A DNA stretch of 61,385 nt from Lawsonibacter sp. (GTDB lineage Bacteria > Bacillota > Clostridia > Oscillospirales > Oscillospiraceae): assembly GCA_022791995.1 (NCBI GenBank), contig JAAWAD010000067.1, positions 1 to 61,385 on the forward strand. The letters run 5' to 3'. Both the position numbers and the translations under genes were made by a program. Position 1 is the stretch's first letter, and the number at the start of each line of letters is the position of its first letter. Below are positions 51,137 through 59,433 of this stretch, in pieces. Below the pieces are notes generated by a model. The model worked only from the letters and a program-made list of their open reading frames with translations. It was not told the DNA's origin and searched no databases.

Positions 51137-52306
51137 TCAGCGCACATGAATTCGCTCGATGCCAGCCACGGCGGCGTTTACCAGGGCTTCGATGTCCAGG
51201 CCCTCCTCGGCGGCAGCAATCTCTCCGGGGAGGGGGTGGAGCCGGGGATGCCGGGGGGTGAAGACGGTACAGCAGTCCTCATAGGGCAGGATGGAGGTGT
51301 CATAGGTGCCGATTTTCCGGGCAATGCGGACAATTTCCTCCTTGTCCATCCCCACCACCGGGCGGAGGATGGGCAGGTCGGTCACCGCTCCAGTGGCAGC
51401 CATGGCGTCCATGGTCTGGCTGGCCACCTGGCCCAGGCTCTCCCCTGTGACCAGGGCGCTGCCCCCGCACCGCTGGGCTACCCGCTGGGCAATACGCATC
51501 ATAAACCGGCGCATGACAATGGTAAACAGCCCCTCGGGGCAGGAGCGGCGCAGCTCCTCCTGGATGGCGGTGAAGGGGACTACGTGGACGGTGAGGGAGC
51601 CGCACCAGGGGGCGAGGAGGCGTGCCAGCTCCAGCACCTTCTCCTTGGCCTGGGGAGATGTGTAGGGGTAAGAGAAGAAGTGGACCATCTCCAGGGCCAC
51701 CCCGCGCTTGGCGATCATCCAGGCGGCCACGGGGGAGTCGATTCCCCCGGACAACAGGGCCACTGCCCGGCCGCTGCTGCCCACCGGAAGGCCCCCGGCC
51801 CCCGGCTCCGGCCCAGCGTGGACGAAGGCGGCGTAATCCCGCACCTCCACCCGGACGGTGAGTTCCGGGTGGTGGACGTCCACCTGAAGGTTGGGGTAGA
51901 GCTCGTCCAGCTCGCCTCCCACATACTGGCTGAGCTGGACGGAGGTCATGGGAAAGGTCTTGTCCGCCCGCTTGGTCTCGACCTTGAATGTGCGGGCCGC
52001 CGCCAGCCGGTCTCCCAGGTAGTCCTGACAGGCGGCCACGATGGCGTCCCTGTCCTTTTCGCAGGCCCGGGCCCGGCTCAGCCCCACCACACCGAAGACA
52101 GTCCGCATGGCGTTCCAGGCCCGGTCCATGTCGCAGCTGTCCTCCATGGGCTCTACATAGGTGGCCGACTGCCGGGTGTACACCCGAAAGCGTCCCAGGC
52201 CGTTGAGCCGGCGGTGGATGTTAGCCTGGAGTTTATCCTCGAAGGCGTGGCGGTTCAGTCCTTTCAGGACCAGCTCCCCCTGCTTGAGCAAAATGATTTC
52301 ATTCAT
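51137..52306 (-). CDS. thiI: tRNA 4-thiouridine synthase ThiI
   Basis: 389 residues: N-terminal ferredoxin-like plus THUMP domains (about 1-165, EIILLKQGELVLKGLNRHAFE at the start), then a PP-loop AANH domain with LLSGGIDSPVAAWM. The C-terminal rhodanese domain of E. coli ThiI is absent, as in Bacillus. It thiolates U8 of tRNA and can serve thiamine synthesis. ATG at 52306 has AGGAGAG upstream and overlaps the stop of the MBL gene by 8 bp; the longer open frame upstream lies inside that gene. No cysteine desulfurase is nearby. Confidence 0.94.
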   Translation of the reverse strand: MNEIILLKQGELVLKGLNRHAFEDKLQANIHRRLNGLGRFRVYTRQSATYVEPMEDSCDMDRAWNAMRTVFGVVGLSRARACEKDRDAIVAACQDYLGDRLAAARTFKVETKRADKTFPMTSVQLSQYVGGELDELYPNLQVDVHHPELTVRVEVRDYAAFVHAGPEPGAGGLPVGSSGRAVALLSGGIDSPVAAWMIAKRGVALEMVHFFSYPYTSPQAKEKVLELARLLAPWCGSLTVHVVPFTAIQEELRRSCPEGLFTIVMRRFMMRIAQRVAQRCGGSALVTGESLGQVASQTMDAMAATGAVTDLPILRPVVGMDKEEIVRIARKIGTYDTSILPYEDCCTVFTPRHPRLHPLPGEIAAAEEGLDIEALVNAAVAGIERIHVR

Positions 52307-53156
52307 GGCAAGCGTTCTCTCCTGTTTCCTGTGGATTCTCCTCGTCAAACTCGATCGCCAGACCTGTGCGGAGCGGATGGACCATATCCCCCAGCTCCTC
52401 CCGCAGGATGGCGAAGGCGCGCTCTCCGGTGCAGTGGCCGGTATAGACGGCCTGGATCTGCGCCTCTCGGAGCTGCTCCGCCAGCTGGCGCACGACCGGC
52501 TCCCCCTTGTTGAACAGGTGGAATCCCCCCACCAGGGCCCGCACCCGTTGGCCGGAGCAGGCGGCCTTAGCCTCCCGGAGGATGTTCTCCACCCCGCCAT
52601 GGGAGCAGCTGTTGAACACCACCAGGCCCTGGGCGGTCTCAAAAACCAGACTCTGTTCGTGGGAAAAGTTGTCAAACTCCCACCGGAGTCCCCGCCGCTG
52701 GAGCATGGACTCCTGCCGCCCTACCGTTTCCAGACCGGGGGTGGAGTGGGGGACCAGATGGACCCCCGGGGCGATCACCCGGGGGCCCTCGGCATACACA
52801 AGCCGGTTCCGATACTGCCGCAGCAGGCCCCGGCGGATGCCGATGTACTTGTTGAAAAAGCCCACCTTTTTGTAGCAGTTCTCTCCACAGCTCTTCTGTA
52901 AATAGAAAACTGCCCGGCGGTTTGCTGCAAAAAAGCGGTCCATGCCGTTGGCGTGGTCATAGTGGGCGTGGGACAGCACACCGGCCTCGACCTCGTCCAG
53001 GGGGATATCCAGCCGGGCAGCGTTTTGTTCAAAGAGCGGAGAGGCCCCTGTATCCAGCAGAAACCGCTTTCCGCGGTACTCAATGTGGATGCACAGTCCC
53101 CACTCCCCGGAGAGGGGAGCGTCTGCCAAATTGTCCGTCAGTACGGTGGCTCGCAT
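52299..53156 (-). CDS. MBL-fold metallohydrolase (COG1237-like)
   Basis: 285 residues. The N-terminal TDNLADAPLSGEWGL, FLLDTGAS and LSHAHYDHANG (zinc motif) are followed by a late FNSCSHGGVENIL and the YTGHCTG motif. These match the small MBL family annotated as dihydropterin ribofuranosyl-aminobenzene-phosphate-synthase-like proteins. Function in bacteria is unknown. ATG at 53156 has AAAGGAGG 7 bases upstream. The open frame continues upstream to beyond 53312 without a stop; see the adjacent entry. Confidence 0.82.
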   Translation of the reverse strand: MRATVLTDNLADAPLSGEWGLCIHIEYRGKRFLLDTGASPLFEQNAARLDIPLDEVEAGVLSHAHYDHANGMDRFFAANRRAVFYLQKSCGENCYKKVGFFNKYIGIRRGLLRQYRNRLVYAEGPRVIAPGVHLVPHSTPGLETVGRQESMLQRRGLRWEFDNFSHEQSLVFETAQGLVVFNSCSHGGVENILREAKAACSGQRVRALVGGFHLFNKGEPVVRQLAEQLREAQIQAVYTGHCTGERAFAILREELGDMVHPLRTGLAIEFDEENPQETGENACHE

Positions 53157-53312
53157 TGTGAAGCCTCCTTTATTGCAGAGTGGTGTCCCCTGGGATACCC
53201 GGGGATTGGGCATAATCCGGCTCGTGGTGCCGAAATACCGCATGGTTTCCTGGAGCTGGAACGCCTCCGCCCGGGTCAGGCTGGAGAAGGGCGGGGAATA
53301 AATACCCCACAC
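53157..53312 (-). pseudogene. Possible Se/S-carrier-like (DUF3343) segment upstream of the MBL gene
   Basis: In frame with the MBL gene, an optional GTG at 53312 opens a 52-residue stretch with FSSLTRAEAFQLQETM and YFGTTSRIMPNPRVS. It resembles the DUF3343 (putative Se/S carrier) pattern of a [FS]xSxTxA strand and [ML]PxPRxxS loop. It ends in the ribosome binding site of the MBL gene with no Cys-Gly end. It could be a decayed small gene, an N-terminal extension of the MBL protein, or chance. Its position next to thiI favours a sulfur-related origin. Confidence 0.3.
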
Positions 53313-53389
53313 CCTGGAAACCCTTTTGGCACAGGCCGGGGCCAGCGCCGCCCGCTTTTTGTGGGGCACAAGCGGCAAACATGTTCTCA

Positions 53390-53418
53390 ATTATATACCT
53401 GTCCATGGGCAATATCAA
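53390..53418 (-). promoter_or_regulatory. Promoter of the MBL-thiI operon
   Basis: On the minus strand, TTGATA (53418-53413), a 17-bp spacer and TATAAT (53395-53390). Transcription would begin near 53383, giving a 227-nt leader before the MBL start. Confidence 0.7.
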
Positions 53419-53480
53419 CTATTTTTCAGAACACAGGGAATCCTTCCCATAATTTTGTTGAAATTGACGTGGCCTGCCCC

Positions 53481-53509
53481 TTGCATTTTCAAGTGCCATC
53501 ATATATAAT
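53481..53509 (+). promoter_or_regulatory. Promoter of the liv operon
   Basis: TTGCAT (53481-53486), a 17-bp spacer and TATAAT (53504-53509), followed by a 75-nt leader. Between this and the MBL start, the 53157-53591 gap holds only the two promoters and the DUF3343-like segment. Confidence 0.7.
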
Positions 53510-53591
53510 TTGCTTATGCTTGTGTACAGATGTTTTCCTAATATGGACAGTCTGTCCGGGCGTTCCATCTTGAGTAAAAAGGAGAATGAAC

Positions 53592-54818
53592 ATGAAAAAG
53601 TTTCTTGCAGGCGCTCTGTCCGCCGCTCTGATGCTCAGCCTTCTTGCTGGCTGCGGCGGCGGCACTCCCGCTGCGTCTGGCGGCACAACCTCCGGCGGAG
53701 CCGCTGCCCCCTCCGGGACTCCCGCCTCTGGCGACAAGGTGATTAAAGTCGGCGTCTTCGAGCCCGCCTCCGGTGACTCCGCCTCCGGCGGCAAGAAGGA
53801 GACCCTGGGGATGCAGTTTGCCAACGCCGAGACACCCACGGTCGAGGTAGGCGGCGAGACCTACACCGTCCAGCTGGTCCTGTCGGACAACGGCTCCACC
53901 ACGGACAAGGCGCCCTCTGCCGCCGCCGACCTGGTCAGCCAGAATGTGGCCATCGTCCTGGGCTCCTACGGCTCGGGCGTGTCCATGGCTGCCAGCGACA
54001 CCTTTAAAGAGGCCGGCATCGCCGCGATGGGCGTGACCTGCACCAACCCCAACGTCACCGCCGGCAACGACCACTACTTCCGTATCTGCTTCCTGGACAA
54101 CTTCCAGGCCCAGGTGCTGGCCAACTTCGCCATGGAGAAGTTCCAGGCCAAAACCGCCTACTGCCTGGGTGAAACAGGCAACGAGTATGACCAGGGCCTG
54201 ATTGCCTTCTTTGAGCAGGTCTTCACCGCTAACGGCGGCAAAGTCATCAAGGATTCCTTCCCCACCAACAACTCCGACTTCAACTCCTACCTGAACAAAG
54301 CGAAGGCGGAGGGAGCCGACGTTATCTTCACCCCTGTGTCCATCGCCTATGCCACCCAGATCATCACTCAGGCCCAGTCCCTGGGCATTACCGCTCCCTT
54401 CTTGGGCTCTGATACGCTGGATGACAACATGGTTCTGGAGGCCGCAAATGGCACCGACATCCAGCTGTATGTGTCTACCTTCTACCAGGAGGGCGGCGCC
54501 CCCACCTTCGACCAGGGCATCAAGGACTATATCAACAGCAACGCCTCCGCTAAGGACGCCAACGGCGGCAACGACACCATCGCCGCTGTGACCGCCATGG
54601 GCTATGACGCCTACTATGTGGCTCTGGAGGCCATCAAGGCGGCCGGCTCCGCCGACCCCGCCGCCATTAAGGCCGCCCTGCCCGGCGTCACCTACACCGG
54701 CGTGTCCGGTGCCATCGCCTTTGACGACATCGGCGACGCCATCCGCGACACCGCCTATATCAAGCACTCTACAAACACGAACGCCTGGGAGCTGGAGACC
54801 GTCCAGAAAGCCAGCTGA
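53592..54818 (+). CDS. livJ: Branched-chain amino acid-type ABC substrate-binding lipoprotein
   Basis: 408 residues. A lipoprotein signal peptide ending LLAGC and a Ser/Gly/Ala linker lead into a Peripla_BP_6 fold: IKVGVFEPASGDSASGGKKETLG, then VQLVLSDNGSTTDKAPSAAADLVSQ, IVLGSYGSGVSMA, and AVTAMGYDAYYVALEAI near the end. It captures an amino acid or similar ligand outside the membrane for LivHMGF. ATG at 53592 is 7 bases from GGAG; ATG 53586 is too close. The ligand is not determined. Confidence 0.88.
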   Translation: MKKFLAGALSAALMLSLLAGCGGGTPAASGGTTSGGAAAPSGTPASGDKVIKVGVFEPASGDSASGGKKETLGMQFANAETPTVEVGGETYTVQLVLSDNGSTTDKAPSAAADLVSQNVAIVLGSYGSGVSMAASDTFKEAGIAAMGVTCTNPNVTAGNDHYFRICFLDNFQAQVLANFAMEKFQAKTAYCLGETGNEYDQGLIAFFEQVFTANGGKVIKDSFPTNNSDFNSYLNKAKAEGADVIFTPVSIAYATQIITQAQSLGITAPFLGSDTLDDNMVLEAANGTDIQLYVSTFYQEGGAPTFDQGIKDYINSNASAKDANGGNDTIAAVTAMGYDAYYVALEAIKAAGSADPAAIKAALPGVTYTGVSGAIAFDDIGDAIRDTAYIKHSTNTNAWELETVQKAS

Positions 54819-54842
54819 TCCCACTGCCGGTAACCCTTTCGC

Positions 54843-54937
54843 GCTCCTTTGGCGGGTTTTCCCCGCCAAAGGAGCAGCGCTGTTTTGTCTGGGCTGCCTT
54901 GAAAGGGGCCCATCTCCGGCCATTTTCAAGACAGCCC
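54843..54937 (+). promoter_or_regulatory. Two large hairpins between livJ and livH
   Basis: A perfect 14-bp stem (54843-54856 with 54862-54875) is followed at TGTTTTG by a second 13-bp stem with one mismatch (54891-54904 with 54924-54937). Together they fill the 230-bp gap. They probably attenuate transcription or protect livJ mRNA so that the binding protein is made in excess over the permease. Confidence 0.65.
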
Positions 54938-55048
54938 ACAAATTTTCCCTGCCAACGGGGACAACAGCCCCTTTGAAACGGGACCTTGCAAGCGCGCACC
55001 CCTGATATGGAAGCAACCCTGCAAAAAAGATAAAAGGAGGAACCCGCC

Positions 55049-55924
55049 TTGGAATTTGCCATCTCCATCCTCATCTCTGGGATCTCCGTGGGCGGACAGT
55101 ATGCCCTGATTGCCATCGGCTATACGATGGTATACGGTATTCTGCGCCTGATTAATTTCGCCCATGGCGACGTATTTATGGTGGGCGGCCTGCTGGGCAT
55201 CTATCTGACGGCCAGTCTGCCCCTCTACCTGTCCCTGCCCCTGGTGCTGGTGCTTACAGTGGCCCTGGGCTTCTGCATTGAGCGGGTGGCCTATAAGCCT
55301 CTGCGTTCCGCCCCCCGCATGTCGGTGATGATTTCGGCCATCGGCGTCAGCTATTTGATCCAGAACACCGCCACATATATCACCGGCGGCCAGCCTATGA
55401 CCTACCCTGTGATTCCTTTCCTGTCGGATACGGTGAAAATCGCCGGCACCTCCACCAAATGGGTAACGATTCTGACCCCCTTCCTGGTGCTGGCTCTGGT
55501 GCTCGCTCTGACGCAGCTTATCCAACATACCAAGGTGGGAATGGCGATGCGGGCAGTGGCCAAGGATTTTGAGACCAGCCAGCTGATGGGGATCAAAATC
55601 AACTCCGTCATCTCTGTCACCTTTGTCATCGGATCGGCTCTGGCGGCGGTGGGCTCCATGCTCTACTTCACCAACTTCCAGGCCATCACGCCCACTGCCG
55701 GGGCTCTGCCTGGCCTGCGGGCTTTTGTGGCGGCGGTGGTGGGCGGCATCGGCTCCATTCCCGGCGCGGTGGTAGGCGCATTTATCATTGGTATCTGTGA
55801 AAATGTGATTAAAAGTACGGAATTTACCGTTTTCTCCGACGCGGGCACCTTCGCCCTGCTGATTCTGATTCTGGTGGTAAAGCCCACCGGGCTGTTTGGA
55901 GAAAAGGTTACCGATAAAGTGTAG
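55049..55924 (+). CDS. livH: Branched-chain amino acid-type ABC permease LivH
   Basis: 291 residues with about eight membrane segments. GQYALIAIGYTMVYGILRLINFAHGDVFMVGG at the start and the cytoplasmic AVAKDFETSQLMGIKIN (EAA-like loop) are typical of LivH. It starts at TTG 55049, the only start 8 bases from AAAGGAGG. LivM follows after 15 bp. Confidence 0.92.
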   Translation: MEFAISILISGISVGGQYALIAIGYTMVYGILRLINFAHGDVFMVGGLLGIYLTASLPLYLSLPLVLVLTVALGFCIERVAYKPLRSAPRMSVMISAIGVSYLIQNTATYITGGQPMTYPVIPFLSDTVKIAGTSTKWVTILTPFLVLALVLALTQLIQHTKVGMAMRAVAKDFETSQLMGIKINSVISVTFVIGSALAAVGSMLYFTNFQAITPTAGALPGLRAFVAAVVGGIGSIPGAVVGAFIIGICENVIKSTEFTVFSDAGTFALLILILVVKPTGLFGEKVTDKV

Positions 55925-55939
55925 GGAGGTGTGCGGTTC

Positions 55940-57151
55940 ATGATACAGGAAAAGAATAAAAAGGGCGCGCTCATTCCCCTGGTTGCCGCCATCGTGCTGC
56001 TTTTAGCCGTGATTTTGTTGGAAAACATCAGCACATTTCTCCCGCAGGGCAGCGTCCCCAGCGTACTGATGCCGACCAGCCAGCTCTTCTCTGTGCTGAA
56101 GAAGGGGGCGGTATACTCCCTGGCGGCGGTGTCGATGAACCTGCTGAATGGCTTCACCGGCCTGTTTTCCCTGGGGCAGGCGGGCTTTATGCTGCTGGGC
56201 GCCTACACCTATGCCATCTTGTCCGTGCCTGTGGCCGACAGGGCCGCGGTGTACTACCTCTACGGCGGCTCGGCGGTGAATTTCTCCTTCCAGGATCTAT
56301 TCGGCTCCATCTTTGGCACAGAGGGGCTGGGCGGCGCCGTCAGTATGGGTCTTGGCGTGGCGGTTGCCATGCTGCTGGCCGGGTGTGTGGCTGCAGTGTT
56401 CGCCTATTTCATCGGACTGCCGGTGCTGCGGCTGAAAAGCGACTATCTGGCCATCGCCACCCTGGGCTTTGCAGAGATTATCAAGGCCGTCTTCCAGTGG
56501 CAGGCTTTGGGACCTGTCACCAACGGGGCGAATATGATTAAGAGCTTTCCCACCTTCTCCAGCTTCAACATTTCCGACGCCAGCGGAAATGTGATTTTGC
56601 GGCTGGCCACCTTCTTCCCCTTCCTGGTGTCCATCCTGTGTATTGCAGTCATCTGTATGCTCATCAACTCCTCCTATGGCCGGGCCTTCAAGGCGATCCG
56701 GGAGGATGAGATTGCTGCGGAGGCCATGGGCATCGACCTGGCCAAGCACAAGATGCTCTCCTTCTGCACCTCTGCATTTTTTGCCGGGGTCAGCGGGGCT
56801 CTGTTTGCCATGTTTGTCAACAACGCCCAGGCAAAGGTGTACACCACCACCATGACATATGAGATTCTCCTCATAGTGGTGATTGGCGGCATCGGCTCCA
56901 TCTCGGGCAGCTGCATTGCCACATTCCTGTATGTGGCCTGTTCGGAGTGGTGGCTGCGCTTCCTGGACAACGAGGTGATTTTGAGCAGCGGCGCAAAGCT
57001 CCCCTTCCTTCGGGCGGGCTTCCGTATGGTGGTCTTCTCCGTCGTCATTATGATTGTGGTGCTCTTCTTCCGCAAGGGCATCATGGGGGACCGGGAAATC
57101 ACCGATTTGTTCCAAAAACGGCCCCGTGCCGGGAAGGAGGCGGCGAAATGA
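55940..57151 (+). CDS. livM: Branched-chain amino acid-type ABC permease LivM
   Basis: 403 residues with 9-10 membrane segments, somewhat longer than LivH because of an N-terminal helix and a 45-residue insertion between helices (SVPVADRAAVYYLYGGSAVN). SMNLLNGFTGLFSLGQAGFMLLGAY and the EAA-type FKAIREDEIAAEAMGIDLAKHK loop are clear. ATG 55940 follows GGGAGGTG. Its stop overlaps the livG start (ATGA). Confidence 0.92.
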   Translation: MIQEKNKKGALIPLVAAIVLLLAVILLENISTFLPQGSVPSVLMPTSQLFSVLKKGAVYSLAAVSMNLLNGFTGLFSLGQAGFMLLGAYTYAILSVPVADRAAVYYLYGGSAVNFSFQDLFGSIFGTEGLGGAVSMGLGVAVAMLLAGCVAAVFAYFIGLPVLRLKSDYLAIATLGFAEIIKAVFQWQALGPVTNGANMIKSFPTFSSFNISDASGNVILRLATFFPFLVSILCIAVICMLINSSYGRAFKAIREDEIAAEAMGIDLAKHKMLSFCTSAFFAGVSGALFAMFVNNAQAKVYTTTMTYEILLIVVIGGIGSISGSCIATFLYVACSEWWLRFLDNEVILSSGAKLPFLRAGFRMVVFSVVIMIVVLFFRKGIMGDREITDLFQKRPRAGKEAAK

Positions 57152-57990
57152 GTACAGCTCCCAACGTGCTGCATGTGGAAAACGTCACCATGCAGTTCGG
57201 CGGCGTGGTCGCCGTGAACAACCTGTCCCTGGAGGTCAACCAGGGCGAGATCGTCGCCCTGATCGGCCCCAACGGGGCAGGAAAGACCACCGCCTTCAAC
57301 TGTATCACCGGCGTATATGAGCCAACCAACGGGCGGGTGGACTTTCTGGGGACCCCCATGGTGGAGAACCATCCCCAGGGGAAGATGGAAAAGCAGTATG
57401 CCGGGGAGAACAAGGGGAAGTATACCCGCAGCCTCTCTCCCACCCCGGACCGCATTACACACCTGGGTATTGCCCGCACCTTCCAGAATATCCGCCTGTT
57501 TTCCGCCCTTACAGTTTTTGACAACGTCCTGATTGCCAAGCACATGCGGGCCAGACAGAACGTTTTCTCCGCCACCTTCCGGCTGAACCGCCGGGAGGAG
57601 AAGCGGATGCAGGAGGAAGCTATGGCCCTGCTGGAGGAGCAGGGGCTGGCCCACCTGAGGGACGAGATTGCCGGTTCTCTGCCCTATGGCCTCCAGCGCC
57701 GGCTGGAGATTGCCCGGGCCCTGGCCACCGCGCCCAAGCTTCTTTTGCTGGATGAGCCGGCCGCCGGCATGAATCCCCAGGAGACCCAGGATTTGACCGA
57801 CTTCATCGGCCAGATCCGCAAGGAATATGACCTGTCCATCTTTATGATTGAGCACCATATGGATTTGGTGATGCAGATCTCGGACCGCATCTATGTCTTG
57901 GACTTCGGCAAGCTGATTGCCCAGGGTACCCCGCAGGAAGTCCAGAACAATCCGCGGGTCATCGAGGCCTATTTGGGGGTGGCAGACTGA
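57148..57990 (+). CDS. livG: Branched-chain amino acid-type ABC ATPase LivG
   Basis: 280 residues. Walker A GPNGAGKTTAFN, signature in LPYGLQRRLEIARAL (atypical but family-normal Q/LPYG), Walker B LLLLDEPAAGMNPQE, and the switch His (MIEHHMD). It has the usual LivG insert between Walker A and the signature, here slightly longer. It starts at the ATG overlapping the livM stop, behind AAGGAGG. Confidence 0.95.
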   Translation: MSTAPNVLHVENVTMQFGGVVAVNNLSLEVNQGEIVALIGPNGAGKTTAFNCITGVYEPTNGRVDFLGTPMVENHPQGKMEKQYAGENKGKYTRSLSPTPDRITHLGIARTFQNIRLFSALTVFDNVLIAKHMRARQNVFSATFRLNRREEKRMQEEAMALLEEQGLAHLRDEIAGSLPYGLQRRLEIARALATAPKLLLLDEPAAGMNPQETQDLTDFIGQIRKEYDLSIFMIEHHMDLVMQISDRIYVLDFGKLIAQGTPQEVQNNPRVIEAYLGVAD

Positions 57991-58688
57991 TGCTGAAAAT
58001 TGACGACCTGAGGGTGAGCTACGGCGGCATTGAGGCCGTGAAGGGCATCACCTTTGAAGTCCCGGAACGCCAGATTGTCACCCTGATCGGGGCAAACGGC
58101 GCGGGCAAATCCACCACGCTGCGCACCATCGCCGGGCTGGTCAAGCCGGCCGCCGGGCGTATCTACCTCCAGGGAGAGGACATCACCGGCCTGTCCCCGG
58201 ATAAGATTGTCTCGCGGGGCATCACGCTGGTGCCCGAAGGGCGGCGGGTTTTCCCTGATCTGACGGTGCTGGAGAACCTGAAAATCGGCGCATACCTCCG
58301 GCATGACAGTCTGGAGGACGACCTGAAATGGATCTATGACCTCTTTCCCCGGCTGAAGGAGCGGTCCTGGCAGGCGGCAGGCACCCTGTCCGGCGGCGAG
58401 CAGCAGATGCTGGCCGTGGGGCGGGCCCTCATGTCCCGGCCCAAAATCATCATGATGGACGAGCCGTCTCTGGGCCTTGCCCCCATCGTGGTGAAGGGCA
58501 TCTTTGATATCATCCGGGAGATCAACCGCCAGGGCGTTACGGTCCTGCTGATTGAGCAGAACGCCAACATGGCCCTCCACACCGCTCACCTGGGCTATGT
58601 GCTGGAAACAGGCAAGATCACCCTCACCGGCCCCGGACAGGAACTGCTGAAAAATGAGGATGTGAAAAAAGCCTACTTGGGCAGCTGA
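57990..58688 (+). CDS. livF: Branched-chain amino acid-type ABC ATPase LivF
   Basis: 232 residues. Walker A GANGAGKSTTLR, signature LSGGEQQMLAVGRALM, Walker B IIMMDEPSLGLAP and switch His region LLIEQNAN (the family uses Gln here). Its ATG overlaps the livG stop (TGATG), so the two ATPases are translationally coupled. It powers the LivHM permease as a heterodimer with LivG. Confidence 0.95.
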   Translation: MLKIDDLRVSYGGIEAVKGITFEVPERQIVTLIGANGAGKSTTLRTIAGLVKPAAGRIYLQGEDITGLSPDKIVSRGITLVPEGRRVFPDLTVLENLKIGAYLRHDSLEDDLKWIYDLFPRLKERSWQAAGTLSGGEQQMLAVGRALMSRPKIIMMDEPSLGLAPIVVKGIFDIIREINRQGVTVLLIEQNANMALHTAHLGYVLETGKITLTGPGQELLKNEDVKKAYLGS

Positions 58689-58689
58689 G

Positions 58690-59433
58690 ATGGAACCGAA
58701 AAAGACATTCGATATCACCTCTGCGGGCCTCCACATGCTGGCCATGGCTCTGATGCTGTGCGATCACATATGGGCGACCTTGCCCGCTCCAGGCTGGTTT
58801 ACCAGCGTGGGGCGGGTTGCCTATCCCATCTTCGCTTTTTTGCTGGCAGAGGGATATTTTCACACCCATAACCTGCGTCATTACCTGGGGAGGCTGCTGG
58901 TGTGGGCCCTGATTTCGGAGATCCCCTTCAACTTGATGTACGGTGGCAGCGCCATTTACCCCTTTCATCAGAATGTGTTGTGGACCTTCCTCCTCAGCCT
59001 GCTGCTGATTGCGCTTCTGGATAGGATTCGGAGCCGCTTCGCTCCCCTTCTGGCAACCCCTCTGTGTTTGGGAGCCGCTGCCCTGGGATTTCTGTTGGGA
59101 TACGCTGCGATGGTGGACTACTATGGTGTGGGTGTGCTCATGGTGCTGACGTTTTACTTGTTTCATGGCCGGACCTGGCGGGATTTTTTGGGGCAGCTGG
59201 TGTGCCTATATATTCTGAATGTTCGACTTTTGGGCGGACTCTACTATGGGATTTCTCTCTTCGGATTTCAGCTTGAGCTGGTGCAGCAGGGACTGGCCCT
59301 TCTGGCCCTGCTACCGATCTGGCTGTACCGGGGACGGCAGGGCCTCCACAGCAGGGGCTTCCAACTGTTCTGCTACGCCTTTTATCCGGCCCACATGCTG
59401 CTTCTTTGCCTAGCTGCATACCTTGTGGCGTGA
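58690..59433 (+). CDS. TraX-family membrane protein
   Basis: 247 residues with seven or eight membrane segments. The start ITSAGLHMLAMALMLCDHIWATL with a CDH motif, GRVAYPIFAFLLAEGYFHT, RHYLGRLLVWALISEIPFN and a late YAFYPAHMLLL match TraX, the F-pilin N-acetyltransferase family. Chromosomal Firmicute members act on unknown substrates. It starts one base after the livF stop, so it is co-transcribed; no pilus or conjugation gene is nearby. It ends exactly where the next gene ends on the other strand. Confidence 0.85.
   Translation: MEPKKTFDITSAGLHMLAMALMLCDHIWATLPAPGWFTSVGRVAYPIFAFLLAEGYFHTHNLRHYLGRLLVWALISEIPFNLMYGGSAIYPFHQNVLWTFLLSLLLIALLDRIRSRFAPLLATPLCLGAAALGFLLGYAAMVDYYGVGVLMVLTFYLFHGRTWRDFLGQLVCLYILNVRLLGGLYYGISLFGFQLELVQQGLALLALLPIWLYRGRQGLHSRGFQLFCYAFYPAHMLLLCLAAYLVA

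Noticed and set aside
58690-59433. Conjugative element suggested by TraX
   Set aside because: No relaxase, coupling protein, integrase or att repeat is visible and the gene is joined to livF.
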